From assembly GCA_020226215.1 (NCBI GenBank), contig CM035233.1:18991701-19055700 (forward strand): a stretch of DNA of 64,000 bases, in the 5' to 3' direction. A program made the translations under genes and the position numbers. Of this stretch, positions 47,581 through 60,990 are shown in pieces. The first letter of the stretch is position 1. Each line of letters begins with the position of its first letter. Under the pieces are notes generated by a model. That model saw only the letters and a program-made list of their open reading frames with translations, ran no database searches and was not told the DNA's origin. The DNA is from Sindora glabra (lineage: Eukaryota; Streptophyta; Magnoliopsida; Fabales; Fabaceae).

Positions 47581-50500
47581 TTATTAATTGGATTAAATTA
47601 TTAATTTTAATATTTGATAAATAATGAATTAACTCTTTATTTGTTAATTTTGAAAGCGTAAAAGAGTCAGTAATTTAAAACAGTGAACTTTATTTTATAT
47701 ATAAAGGGTAATTTTATTCATATTTAAAAGACGTTTTCCACTTTTTTATCATTTACCAATTATTCATTCTCTGTAATACTATTTGTTCATTTTTAATGTT
47801 AAACAATAATATTATTAGCATAATAATAATATAAAAATTATAAATTTTTTTGACTTAATACATATAATGAACTGCATTGCTCATATGATTTATTTAACAA
47901 ATATTCCTATTTTTATCAAGATAGAATAATTGTACTTCAAATGTATATATATTACCACATTAAATATATTTAAGTATAAAAAAATTCATTAATAAAAAGT
48001 ATTTTCATTTAAATCTTCTTTTATAAACACTTATAATAGTTTTTATGTCTCATATCATATTTAATTTTAAAATTTATATTTATATGTAAATAAATACAAA
48101 AAATAACTACAATATTCATTTTTAAAATAATTGATTAAAGTTATTGAATTATAAAATAATGTTATAGTAGCTTTTTAGTAAAATATGAATAAAAATGTTA
48201 AGAAATATTATTTTATTTGTATTTCAAAGATATTTGACTTATTTTTAAAAAGAAATTTAATTTAATAAATAAAATTTTAAAATGTGAAATATTATTCAAG
48301 TGAATATTTAAATAAATTATAAAATATATTTATATTCTTAAATGTTATTTTGTACATAAATAGCTAATAATAAATAATTGATTTACTAAGTATCTTTATG
48401 TAAATAATTAATGCTATCAACTAATCAAAATGGATAAGGCAGCCAATTATTAGCTAATTATTAATTCAATTAGCTGATTGTTAAAGAAGGTCGCAAAGTC
48501 ATTTGATTTATATAAAAAAAATTAAAATTTTATGATAAGTTAAACTTCTTTAGAAGTAAATTGCTTTGTAAATTTTATGAAAAATGTTTAAAATTATTTA
48601 GTTAATACTAAAGAATTGATATTTCAAATATATTAATTTCTTATATTTTGTTTGGTTTAATTTTGAAATTCCTAGAAAATATTATCAAAATAATAAAAAT
48701 ACCCTCAAAATTGTAGTATGAAAAACAAGAGATGTCAATAAATTTTAATTATCTCTAATTATTTTTTTTCAAACATATTTCTAATCTCTCTTATCATCGT
48801 AATTTTTCTAAATTGATAATTTTTTATTTTTTAATTTACTATAAAAATAAAATATATTTATATAAAAAATTAAGATATTTCATACATATCTTAAATTGTC
48901 TTAATATAATTAGAATTTAATATAATTTATATGAATAAAAAATATTAGATAAATAATTAATACAATAGATAATTAATTTTATGAAATTTATATAAAATAT
49001 TTTTACAAAAAAAATACATAAAGTAGATAAGAAATATACAATTTGTTTTTATTTTTAAACCTAACTATTAAGATAATAAATATAAAATAATATAATAGAT
49101 ATATACAATAAATATATATTTCTATTTAGAATTTAACTTTTATTATATAATATTTAACATTTATTTTATATAATTTTATATAATATTTATTATATTTATA
49201 TTTTATGTAATAAATTATATTTATCAATAATAAAATTTATTTATGATACATTGTGAAAAAAGAAGATAAAAAGTAAAAGTAGTGATTGGTTAAATTAACT
49301 AGGGTTGGTTTATATTACTATTTATAAATGGTACAAGAAGTCATTTTTCCTAGAGGATGTTGTAGGAAGTAGAACTTTTCAAAAATTTTATTTTTTCCTA
49401 TTTTAGTAGATAACGACTAATTAAGTAATTCAAGAATTTCTTATTTTCTAAAAAGTTACACATTCTATATTATTTTTACAAGATAAATGACCTTTATATT
49501 TGTATACAAGCAACGACCACCTAAGCATATCTAATTTAAATTGATTTTAATTTTATAATTTGTTTATTTTAATTATTTATGATATTGTGTATCATAAAAT
49601 ATGTAACAACATTGTTATGTTTTTATTGCATGGCCATAACTATCCAATCACTAACAATTATCAAAATTATACAATCACTATAATTTAGCATCCCAAAATA
49701 ATTAGCAGTATTGTCATACCTTAATTGCAAGATCTGATAGTCCCATCAATAATAGTTTACATGATCTATATATTTTCTATTACATGTACTATGCAAACGA
49801 TTCCATCAAATGACTATAAAAGTAAATTCCATACTTGCCAATAGTGCATGGATATACAAATATACACATATGCACACATAAAAAACATAATCTTATATAC
49901 ATTACCATTCATAGAATAATGTAAGGTTTAAAGATATTAGGCATCAGCAAGGTATAAACTTAACTCTAAATGTCATTTCCTTTGTAGAATTTTCAAAGCA
50001 TTTAAGTTAGTCATTTTTAAATCTACAAGAACTAATAAGCTCAACCCAATAATTTCTTTCTCAATAATCCTTTAACTACATATCAAATATTCAACTTTAG
50101 TAAACTAAACCATAATTTCTTTTATTTTTCTAAAATTATTTTCAAAAATTTAGACTTTCACTAGGGTTACGGCTTTTGGATTAAGCCTTCAAACACAAAA
50201 AATACTAAATTTTGTGCTTTAAATTAACTTATCTCTTCTTAAGGAGGTTACCTCTAAATTGGCAGTGACTAAAACATGGTGGATCTTCATCGAGAGAAAA
50301 GGGTTGAATAGCCTTGTTTTTAGTTATTTTTTAGGTTTAAATCCAAAATTTCTTCCTTACTACTAACGATTATTGGTTGAATAGAGGCATACTGAAAGGA
50401 AAGAAGACCAATGATTGCTTGGTGGTGGTGGCAAAAAATGGTAAAAGAAAAGGAAAGGGAAGAAGATTTAAGAGGGAAAAAGAGGAAGGAAAAAGAAAAG

Positions 50501-51100
50501 GAAAATGAAAATGAAAATGAGAAAAAGCTCGAAAGAAAAAGATAGGAAAAAGGAAGAGGGGTCGGGGATGGAAATGATATAGTGTATTAGATGTAACTTG
50601 GCTGAAAATTGATTTAATCTTAGCCATCCATTTGACACGAAATTAAAAGGAAGACTTGAGGAATTACTATGGTGTATGGAGAGCAAAATAGGAAAAAATG
50701 AGATGCAATCTTAGTTACCTATTCTTCAAAAAACTTATATTTGTATCAAATCACATTCACTCATATCTATTTTCATCATTTTTATTTTCTTCCTTTTTTT
50801 TCCAAAATTTTTTGTAATAATTCAATAAATTTAGAAGCTCAAAATGAATATTTTGAAATTTTATCAATTTTGAAATAATCATTTAATAAAGTCTATACAA
50901 ATACTTTTATAAATTTTTATATTTATAAATTTTAAATATTTCTAATTCCATAAAAGAGATGTTATAAAAATTATTCACACAACTTTAGACATAAGGTACT
51001 GTTTAGACAATTCGATACAAAAAATAACTATTTTATGTCTAGAAGTTGCTAAAATAGGATAATTTAAATGATACAAACTGATTAAAATATGTATTTTGAA
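47581..51100. other. AT-rich intergenic stretch with a purine tract
   Basis: No supported gene. A strongly purine-rich plus-strand tract runs about 50447-50570 (for example aaaagaggaaggaaaaagaa). It creates the hydrophobic minus-strand frames at 50370-50686, which are composition artefacts. Confidence 0.4.
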
Positions 51101-52000
51101 ACTTCAAAATTTGAAGAATTCGTTAAAATAGTTTAGATATATTACAACTTGCTTGAAAGATTGCTTGAAGTTTTTGTAGTGAAGTTTCAACATCTTGTGG
51201 AAATGTTTTTGATGAGCTACTTGAGTGTATTGCAAACCATCATCATTCCAACATTTGAAACTATCATTGATCATATCCATAGGTTGAGGCAACTAAAATT
51301 TTAAGTCCATCTTTGATTCTAAGTGCTAGTGTAGCTTGTTGAGCATTCTTTTACAATTTTAACTTTTCAATACACTAGTTTTGCATATTGTAATGGAAAT
51401 TCAAATCCTCCTTCATAATGTTTGAAATAGCACTATGCAATCTATTTGATAAGATGGTAGGCTGGTTAATTTGATAGCCATGTGAAGTAGGTTGAATTAA
51501 ACTACCACATAAAAGGCATCCTTTAAGACTTTTCATATAGAAATGGGAGTGTTGGAGATTAGCAATGAAGGTAGACTTGAGGTGATGTGGATGAATATAT
51601 TGTATATTGAAATGTCCTACTTGATCATAGTTTGTGCAAATTCTCACTTTGTTTTTTCTTTCTTGAAGAATACCAATAAATTATGTCTTTCATCAAATGG
51701 AACAAGTACTCCAAAGTACCTAACTATATTTCTTCCAATTGTTACCAGATGCATTCAAATTGTACTATTAGTTAAGAGCTCCCATATGTTTTTGTAGTTT
51801 TATATTTTCACTTCAATAATCTTTGAGATAATCCATAAGTTCACTAAGCTGAATAGTCAAACTATCAATCAATTGATGTAATGTTGCATTTTTTGAGTTT
51901 AAATTTTGAATATGAGTTTTCAGATAAGCAATTTTTTTAAAAGCTACTTGTTTTCTTTCCAATTCCATATTAGAGATCATTTGCTTGTGATATCTCTTGT
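51100..52000 (-). pseudogene. Degenerate coding relic, family not recognised
   Basis: Minus-strand pieces look protein-derived but broken. A leucine-rich coiled coil (ATLHQLIDSLTIQLSELMDY, about 51885-51825) precedes RICTNYDQVGHFNIQYIHPH (from about 51645), where C, GHF and H spacing recalls a decayed zinc knuckle. Later comes DDGLQYTQVAHQKHFHKMLK (about 51242-51180). Coiled coil plus knuckle would fit a gag-like protein of an LTR or pararetroviral relic, but no polymerase is nearby. I do not name a family. Confidence 0.35.
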
Positions 52001-52559
52001 AAAATACTGTTAATAATAAGATAAGTAACCAAAATTCATTATTTTGTGTATTCTTAATCGTTCATGAGCTTTAAAATGTAACTAGATAGTCACTCTCTAA
52101 TTGTTCTAATTGCATTTTATAGGCCATAAAAAATCTAAGAACTTATTCTTAAAGGCTACAAGTTGCTTTTTTTTGCCAAGAAAAAGAAAAAAAACTCAAT
52201 GTTGTCAAATTTTCTTGGAATGGTTTCCATTTCATGACAAAATGATGAAAAATCATAGAATTAGTGCCTTAAGCTAACCGTTGGGAAATGCTGAAAAATA
52301 AGGGTTAGAGGAGATCAACAAAATTAATTGAAAGTATAAAATTAAGTAGTAGAAAAATTAGACTCCACCAATGCCAAACCCTCCATAAACATGACTAAGT
52401 GAATTGGAGATATGCATGTTTAAGGTGGGGATTAGTGGATTATTAGTGGAAAGGCTTAATGACAATAACAAAAGTTAACTTGTTGATGATGAGAATAGAA
52501 AGAGAGGCAAAAGTAAGGTTTTATTATTTTCCCTCATTATAATTCTTTTTAGAATATTA

Positions 52560-54412
52560 TTGACCAAGTGAATAAAAAATTAAGTGGCTAGAAATCCCAA
52601 TGTCTCTCAAAGGCTAGCCAAATTACTCTATCCAAATAAGTTATTTTTGCCATTCCTTCATTCTAAATGCAACACCCAAAAGTTCCTAGAGAAATTTGTA
52701 ATGGTACAGAAAAGAAACAATGCCAATTTATTTGGGGGGATACTAATTAATCTTGGAAGACACACCGGATATCTTGGAATACTTTATGTTTGCCTAAGGA
52801 AAGTGGAGGGCGGGGTTTCAAACACTTGTTTGAAATGAACAGTACACTTTTTTATGAAACTAGGCTGGAATCTCATATCCAACCCCTAAAACTTGTGGTG
52901 TCAAGTAATGAGAGGCAAATATTAATAGAATTTTGAGCTTAATAAGCCTTTAATTGTCAGGAACAATGCTTCCCGACTATGGAAGAAATTAGGTAAACTT
53001 TGGCCTTAGATTTCTAAATCCTCTCGATGGGAAGTTAATGATGGCAAGAACGTTTATTTTTGGACCTCTAATTGGTTAGAGAGCATACCCCTTTCCAAAA
53101 TTGACCAGCACTCCAATACCAAGTGAGCTTATCCAAAAAAAGGTGTTTGATTATGTTAATAACCTTGGCCATTAGGATATTCCTAAACTGTAATCTTTAC
53201 TTCTAACTGCTATTTGCCACCGACTACAGGCTGTGTCTTCCCACATGTATCTTTGATGGCCCTAATCGTTTAGTTTGAAACGGTGACCAAAGTGGCAGAT
53301 TCTTTGTTATGTAGTGATCACAAACCAAGCATTGTTAATATCTTCGCCCTTTTCAAAGCTAATGTGGTCCTGACTATGACTGAATCGAACTCCAGTCTTC
53401 CTTTGGCAGGTTGCTATTAACAGGCTCTTTACTAATTCTGTAAGAGCTAAGTGGGTTAGTGTCAATGCCCTATGTCAGTAGTGTGGTTTATAGGTAGAAT
53501 CTACCTTACATATTCTTCACGATTGCCCTATTGTTTTTATAATATGGAAAAAACTTCTTAATCCTATAAGTTATCAAAAATTCTTCTCGGGTGATTTGAT
53601 TTCTTGGTTGCATCATAATCTAAAATCAAATTGTGATGGCATCCTTGGATCACACTAGTATATTATGCATGGTGTCACTTGCTGGCTCTTCTAGTTTTGG
53701 AAGAATGAAAGCTTATTTGAGGATGATCCCCACTGACTAGTTAACCCTTATCATTTGATTTATAGTGTGACACAATATAATTAATGCCACATCAACCTAA
53801 TTTGGAGCTTCCCTAGCTATACGATATCGAATATTAGATATCTAGTGGATACCACCATTGGATGACTAGATCAAACTTAACAGTGATGGTAATTGGAAAA
53901 ATGAGGGCGATAGAGCTGGATATGGGTGCCTATTATGAAACTCTGTTGGACAATGGCTGGGAGAATTTATCTTTAATATTGGAAGTTATCACTTTTTCAC
54001 TGCTGAATTATAGGGCATTCTTATAGGCTTGGAATTTGCCTGGAGTAAAGGATATAGAAAAGTCCTTTGTAAAGTCAACTCTCTAACTATAATTAATATC
54101 CTTAATTCAAAGGAACATCATCATAAACATTAGCTACATTTAATCAGAAGAATTTTGAAATGGCATGATCAAGACTGGAAAATCTCTTTCATACACCAAT
54201 ATAGAGAGGGTAACCAATGTGCAGATTAGTTGGCAGAATACATTTTTAAGTTTAGCCCGGGATTCCATGAGATTGCTTCTATTCATGTAGATCTCTTTGT
54301 GCTTCTCTTATCTGATATTGTTAGGGCTACTGTGCCCTGCTCTATTCTCCTTTAGTCTTGTTTCCTTTTCTCTTTTCTTTGGGCTAATGCATCGTGTTGT
54401 TATAAAAAAAAG
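52560..54412 (+). mobile_element. 3' part of a plant LINE (L1-type), decayed
   Basis: Fragments of the C-terminal half of LINE ORF2 in the expected order. The end of the RT region carries a GG-turn (about 52800). A zf-RVT region has NNASRLWKKLGKLWP, then SRWEVNDGKNVYFWTSNWL (about 53020-53080), then HILHDCPIVFIIWKKL (about 53505-53560). An RNase H domain has LNSDGNWKNEGDRAGYG (about 53875) and YREGNQCAD (about 54205). It ends with ttataaaaaaaa at about 54400-54410, a short 3' A-tail. Stops and frame changes are numerous. The 5' part is missing, as usual for LINE copies truncated during reverse transcription. Confidence 0.8.
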
Positions 54413-56160
54413 AACATTTAAAGTAATATTTGGATTGAGAAATTTATTTCATTTTTATAAAAAATATAAATTACCTTCTTTAATTTTAAGGAGATTAAAT
54501 TTGATATTCATAATTTTTATTTTTTATAATTATTAACTAAAATTATGAATAAATTGTATATTATACCTGACATCCAATTCTAGTGAAAATTTAATAGCCA
54601 TGTAAGAATCATGTGCACACACTATAATTATAAAAATTAATAAACATCAAGTTTTTAGGATTCTTACATACTACTTTAAGTTAAGGTAGTTTGCATATAA
54701 CCAATTTCAAGTTTTATGATACTTTTCTCATAAAAATTTATAATATTTTACATAAATTATGTTTTTTTTATAATGATATAAATTATAGGAATGTATCTGT
54801 TCACATAATATTTATAATTTTTGTCATTAAATTTTACAACTTTTTTTCATAAATCTTGTAAAGCAAAACAATAATCATTGTGACATGAAAATTTTAATAG
54901 TTGTTGTAAATCTTATTAAAAATTTATAAATTTTATATAGATTATTATAAACAAGTTCAACTCCCATGCGATAAACAAAATTCTTTTTTTAGTTAAAATT
55001 AATAGATATATGTATACATATGTTTCATAAATAAATATTATTATTGAAAAATTATTATAAGGTTAATGTAGTTTATACAATAAAAAAATTACAATTAAGA
55101 ATATAAAGATATACATATGTTTAAATATACATATTATTTTTTCTCAAAATTTTTTATAAAAATTTTATATTTTATGAAAAATTTAATGTAAGATACTGAA
55201 ATAGGTAGTCAAATTAAAAAAAAATTAAAGTTTAAAAGATTAAATACTCAATTTTGTCAAATCTACATATTTTAAAATTAGTTTATAAGTATAATAGTTA
55301 TTATTTTTATTAATAAATATATTATAATTTATTATGCATGAGTATTATAATAATTTACAATATGGCCAAATGCAAATAATTCATTGAGAATATAAAATAT
55401 ATTTAAATAAAAAATATTTCACCTAAAAATAATTTTAAATTTGATATGTTTGAAACATCAACTAATTAGAATAATAGTGAAATTATAAAATTAATAATTT
55501 AAAGTTCAATATAATTTAAAAATATAGTGAGAAATCTATTATAATGATTATTAAATTTAATGAAAGGATGGAAGCAAGATATTTTGAATATATATTTATA
55601 ATGTAAAAGTTAAATATATGTTTATTGAAAATTAAATTATCTTTAGTAAAATAAAGTGGTAATAAATATAAAATATATGCTCAAGCATTATAATTATAAT
55701 AATATATTAGATAAATATGCAAGAACACTATAATAATTTACAATATGGGCACATATAAATAACTCATTAAGAATATACAATATATTTGAATAAAAAATAA
55801 AAAATTATAAAATTTTTATGATAAATAATAAATATGATTTATTAGTATATTGCAAATTTTTTTATTTATTTAGAAGTTGATAAAAAATTAAATAATTATA
55901 ATATACTAAATTTAGGAATAAAGTAAATTAATATAATAAAATATTAAAATGATAGGCATTTTATTAAGTACCCTTTGCTATAATTTTTTTTAAAAGTTGT
56001 CTTGGAAGGAATTTTTTTTATTTTGAAAAATTTTTTCACAAAAATATAGATTTTATGAAAAATCTCATAAAATTGAGAAGGTTGTAATACGAGGCAATGT
56101 CCCAAGTTTTAAACATGTTTCTCAGCCTAACTCATAACTAGAAGTTTTTAAGAAAATTAC
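54413..56160. other. Very AT-rich stretch
   Basis: No gene, RNA or transposon recognised. Some phrases recur (for example 'ataatttacaatatgg' near 55350 and 55735), hinting at an old internal duplication. Confidence 0.4.
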
Positions 56161-56760
56161 ACATAATATATATATATATATTTAAAAAAAAAACAAAACA
56201 AAACAAAACACAGCTAGATTGAAAAAGAGGAAGTAACATCTCCCGATAAAGCTAATGAAATGAGAAGAATCCAGCTGGCCAGAAAAAAGGCATAGGAGGT
56301 TTCACTTTCACTCTGAGCCAATTCTCGAAAAACTAGAAAGTCGAAACCTAATTCACAAATAAATATAAAAGAATCCCAGCACAGCTAGCTCGTGCTCACG
56401 CACTCATTTAACTTTTTGTTGGAAAGTTCCATATGTCAACAAAACTCTTAAACTAAACCAAATTAAATCATTATTAACTCCTTTGCTGTGTAATTTGTGC
56501 ATTATGATCTTCATTGAATGAAAATGAAACGCTGCCTTCTTTTTTGAAAAAGATCAAAGCTTGGGATTCAAATTGAAACCGGAAAAGATGGTCTGGTTCC
56601 CCACGACTTGTCCCATACGGATGCCAGCTTTGTTGCAGTTTTTTCTCAGCTTCTCATTATGCCTTTGTTCTGCATTGTGTGCTGACTGATTGCTTTATTA
56701 GTCGCCACTTTGGCCCATAAAGTAGAAGGAAAAATTAAACGTGTCAAATTAAATTGAGGT
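56161..56760. other. Mixed-composition stretch
   Basis: Starts with a TA run and an (aaaac)n run (about 56167-56210). It then has about 500 bases of less AT-rich sequence (for example cagctagctcgtgctcacgc) without a convincing frame. Possibly old unique sequence. Confidence 0.35.
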
Positions 56761-57390
56761 ACCATATTAGTTGAGAATTGATTTGTAATTAAGATAATTT
56801 TATTTGATTGGAGATTGATATTGGCATAGGAAATAATAATATTAATCTGATTAATTAATCCGGTTTGATAAAGAATTAAAATTAAATAAGTGTTGACTCA
56901 TTAAATTATTGGATTAATTGTTAATTTGATAATAATAATTAATAAATAAATAATTTATTATATATTTAATTTATATATATTAAAATAATATATATGAGTA
57001 ATATTAAATAATTTTTAAAATTAAAATTAATAAATTCATATATTTAATATTATTAATATATTAATTTTAAATATATTAAATATATATAATATAATATATT
57101 ATTATTTATTTTTATTATTATATATAAATTATTACAATTATTTTTATTAATATTATATATATATTTAATAATATATTATTAAATATATTTATTTTATTAA
57201 TAAATATTTAATGATATATATATTCATTTTCATATATAATATATATGACTTACTAATATAAATATTTATTTAAAATTATTTTATTTAATATTAAATTTTT
57301 TTTAAATTAAGTCTCATCATTTTTACCTTTCATCCATATTAAAAATTATTATATCTCAATTTATTTCTTTAGTATTTTTAGTTCTTTTAA
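56761..57390. other. Very AT-rich stretch
   Basis: Low-complexity AT sequence with TTAAT-type words like those at 29030. No feature supported. Confidence 0.35.
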
Positions 57391-57414
57391 ACAATAATAA
57401 TAATAACAACGATG

Positions 57415-57449
<35 letters not shown>

Positions 57450-57466
57450 TATTATTATTATTATTT
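57391..57466. repeat. (AAT)n/(ATT)n microsatellite forming a palindrome
   Basis: An (ATA)n run of about 12 units passes directly into (TTA)n around 57449, so the two halves are reverse complements. The tract can fold as a hairpin. Interruptions (acaacgatg) occur at the left. Confidence 0.85.
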
Positions 57467-59600
57467 TTAAGTGATAATAATAAAATATAATTATATTTTA
57501 TAATAATAAGAGTAATCATAACAATAACAATAATATATAATAATTGTAGGAAGGAATTTTAGTCTAAAATTTAAAGTTTCTTATTACTAATTAATCACTT
57601 AAAATTTTTAATATATAATTTTGTTTACTAGTCTTATTATACCTCAAATTTCAACTTTACTTATTTAAATTAAATGTATTTTTTATAAATAATTTCTATA
57701 AGTAGTCAAATTATTTTTAGTCAATATTTTCTTTTAAATATTAAAGGTGATGAGATTTTAAATTAAAATTTTAATATATTGAAAAGTTACCAATATATCC
57801 TAAGAAATTAGGAATAAAACTACATTAATATTTAAAAAATTTATTACTTTATTTTTTAAAAGAATTCATATTTAATCTCCTTAGAATTTAAAAAAATATA
57901 ATTTTCATTTCAATTATTTCAATAAATTTATCTTAATTTCACCTTTTTAAAAAATGTTAAGTGATAATAATAAAATATAATTGTATTTAATAACAATAAT
58001 AGATTAATAATAAATAAATAATTAATATAATAATAATAATAAAATATAATATATTATAAAATCTGCCTAATAAATATCAACTTAAGATTAGGATTAGGAT
58101 TAGAATTATAATAATTCGATCTGAACTCAAATTAGTGCAAAGGTAGTCCGATCTGAAAATAATTCGATGTACAATTTTTACTTATTAGATTAATCTAGTA
58201 GGATTGGTTTAACTCATTTTGACAGATTTCAGAGTAGAAAGAATAGAGGAAGAAGAGCAGCAAACATATCATAGCTTTGCTAGCTTTCATGCTCAAAACC
58301 ATATCTCAAGTGTTAAAATTTTATTATCATCATTGTAAAATTGTGTTTATACTTTATACCAAATTTATTTCTTATTGAAAAATTAAATTAATTTAATTTT
58401 TATAAAATTAATTCTATTTTAAATTTTATTTTTTTATATAAGATGGGTATATTGAATTACTATATAAATGAATTAAAATTTGACAAAGAACTAATTTTAT
58501 AAAAAATTAAATTGATATAAAAAGATAAAATTGATACAAATTCAATTTTACAAAAATTAAAATAGAATTTTAGTCTATCTCAAATTTGTGTAGTTGTAAT
58601 ATGTTTTTGAAAGTTAAGGAATAAGATAAACTTTATTTTCTTTCCATGATTGGAGTAATAAGCTATTTACTACACACAAAATTTAAAATAAAAGCTTATG
58701 ATATGAGGAGAAAAAAAATTAAAAGTAATATTAAATACCATTGTATATCTGTGCTCACAATGACAGAAAATTTCTCTACACTACCACTTTTGGAAAAATA
58801 AAGTTACATGAATTATCTTTAATTAAATACACTTCTTTTTATATTCTTGTCCAAAAAAAAAAGGCAATCAAATGATATCTATAAGTTTCGTAAAAATTAA
58901 TAATGTGAAATTTGTGAACAGAGCTATAGTATTGAATTGTATATCTAGGATTAATTTTGCCCTTATACGAAATTTTTTAACTCGGTTACCAGCATTGAGT
59001 AATTGCCATATACGGTTGATTCTATATTTCAGAGTATTTGCATGTTGCATAAAATGCCTTGCTTTGCTTTTCTTGAAAGATGCGATTGATTTCGATATAT
59101 ATAACCAAATTTAAATTATTTTTCATGTGAATGGGATTTACTAAAAATTGATGGGAGAAAATATAATGCATTATTAATACTGTAATATATCAATGATGGT
59201 ATATTAAATTTAATTTATTCTTAACTAAAATTTAATATTTTTAATAAAATTTAAAATATTATCGAACAATATATCAATTATTAAATTTAATAATATATCA
59301 TAATCATCGTCGAAATTTATATTCACCTCTTTTTAATATGTTGGAAAAATGGGGAAAAGAATCTAAATTAATGTAATTTTTGGCTTGGGGAATAGAAGAC
59401 GACATCCAACCAAAAGGGAAGAGAAAATAAATAAAAGGATGGGGTCTGGGAAGACTCCAGCAATCTGAAGCTTGTAATCTACTTTATTATATGAAAAGAA
59501 GGTGAAGAATTTGATAGGATAGAATTCAATCATAGCCTTTGATTAATTTCAGTTGTGTGTTCTATTTAATCTTTTAATATTTATGAAAAGATTCATAAAT
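57467..59600. other. AT-rich intergenic stretch
   Basis: No supported gene. The opposed frames at 58868-59114 overlap each other and show no motif. A short ggatta-type run lies at about 58085-58105. Confidence 0.35.
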
Positions 59601-59639
59601 TTATTTATTATAAAAATAATCCATAGATATCAACTAGTA

Positions 59640-60110
59640 GAACTCAGTTATTTTGCCGGCAGTCATTTTCCCGGCCAAAGGAATATTTCTAGATTTACAA
59701 AATTCAATCAAAAATTTTATTTCTTTGAGGAATCTAGCAAAAGGCAACCATCGCTGGACGCAAAGTGACGAATTTGATGCATTTGGCGGTTTTGCCGAAT
59801 CAATATCCTCTGCAAAAGATCAAACACTGCAAGATTACGTAGTAATTGATTTGCCTGAAATCATACACAAGAATTAAAAGATACAAACTTTGATATGAGA
59901 TAGATATGGAAGTATAATTCTTAAAACAAGCAAGGGAATTTATTAGAATGCATAAGAAAAAAAAAAACATGAAAATTTTCAGAAACTGTAGATAAACAAT
60001 AATGAGAAAAAGGTAAGTCATCCAAGCCGAACAAAATCAAACTTGTTCTGCTTCTCCAGTTCTGATTGAGCACGAACTCTCTGACGAATCATGTAAGAAA
60101 AAAAAATTGA
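59640..60110 (-). pseudogene. Possible broken exons of an unrecognised gene
   Basis: On the minus strand, ATGATTCGTCAGAG near 60090 opens a short hydrophilic frame containing VRAQSELEKQNKFDFVRL (to about 60025). A stretch like an intron follows, with a good acceptor (tgatttcag). After it a 45-codon frame reads NQLLRNLAVFDLLQRILIRQ, then HQIRHFASSDGCLLLDS, and stops near 59725. The text looks protein-like, but no GT donor follows the first piece. The competing plus frame 59653-59877 cannot be ruled out. Family unknown. Confidence 0.25.
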
Positions 60111-60197
60111 CATCGTAACTTGATTTGCCATTTTTTGGACTATTTCATACAAATAGAGGTATTTTCAGCTCAAATTGTGTCCAAAATTTTTCGAAAG

Positions 60198-60425
60198 CAG
60201 TGGCAGAGAACAATAGGGATTAAGGAGGTCTTGACTCCCCCAAAATTTTTAACATCATGTATTAAATTCATTAATTTTGTAAAACATATTGAAAATTTAT
60301 TTTGTATAAGTCATTTGATCCCTACAAATTTTTTTTCCCTCTTAAATATTAAAGATTTGTCATTGCTTGAAGGTTTCATACCTTTCTTTGCATTTAGGTT
60401 CAATCATTATTATTTGTGTATATAG
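60198..60425 (+). mobile_element. Possible terminal fragment of a hAT element
   Basis: Begins cagtggcagagaacaatagg, then ttgactcccccaaaattttt. This is the layout (degenerate CAGTGGCGGAG terminus, then a C-run and AAAATTTT) seen at ends of plant hAT elements of the TTF-type class. It resembles the reverse complement of the right end of the relic at 772-3425. No transposase follows. Confidence 0.4.
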
Positions 60426-60639
60426 CTATTTAACTACTTCTATTAAAAAATCAAATAAAAGTAGTATTTGTGCAGTTCACTCTTTCAAAATTTGCATATG
60501 TAGCAAATTTATTTGATTAGTTTAAATATAAGTTTTCAATTTTGCCTTATGCAGCCAAAATATACTTTTTGTCTCATTCTATTGGGTTTAATTATGTCTC
60601 ATATCCTACAAAATAGAAAAAAATTGATCAATTTTATGC

Positions 60640-60990
60640 GAGGTTAAACATTGCATCAATTTTGCAACATAAGATAAGATTGAATGCGTAAATTCGTATA
60701 AGAAATTTTCTCCTCGTACGGCTCGAGAAAATTAGATGATGCCTATGGGATATAATTATGAATTTGGATATCAAATAGATCCATAAAATCAAAAAATCAA
60801 TTCGATTATGATTTTTTAAGTACTTTTTTCTTATTCTTTTTCTTTCTCAAAAAAAAAAATTACTCGTATTCGTAAATTTATAATTCAATTTGAATAACTT
60901 CCAAATAACCCAAAACCTTTAAGTATTTCATTTGAGTGGTCTCTAAAGTACATGAGAACAGAATGAGCTTTTATTAATTTTGCGGAATTT
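60640..60990 (-). other. Likely plastid-derived fragment with group II intron domain V-like hairpin
   Basis: On the minus strand, 60726-60697 reads GAGCCGTACGAGG, AGAAAA, TTTCTTATACG. This matches the catalytic domain V stem-loop of plastid group II introns, including the AGC triad and a GAAA-like loop. The closing strand is altered (ACGAATT where ACGGTTC is usual), so the basal helix is weakened. The flanks are AT-rich and look like intron DNA. I cannot name the intron. It is best explained as nuclear plastid DNA. The right limit is a guess. Confidence 0.5.

Noticed and set aside
50370..50686. Hydrophobic minus-strand frames resembling membrane protein
   Set aside because: They are produced by a purine-rich tract on the plus strand; the Phe/Leu content is a composition artefact.
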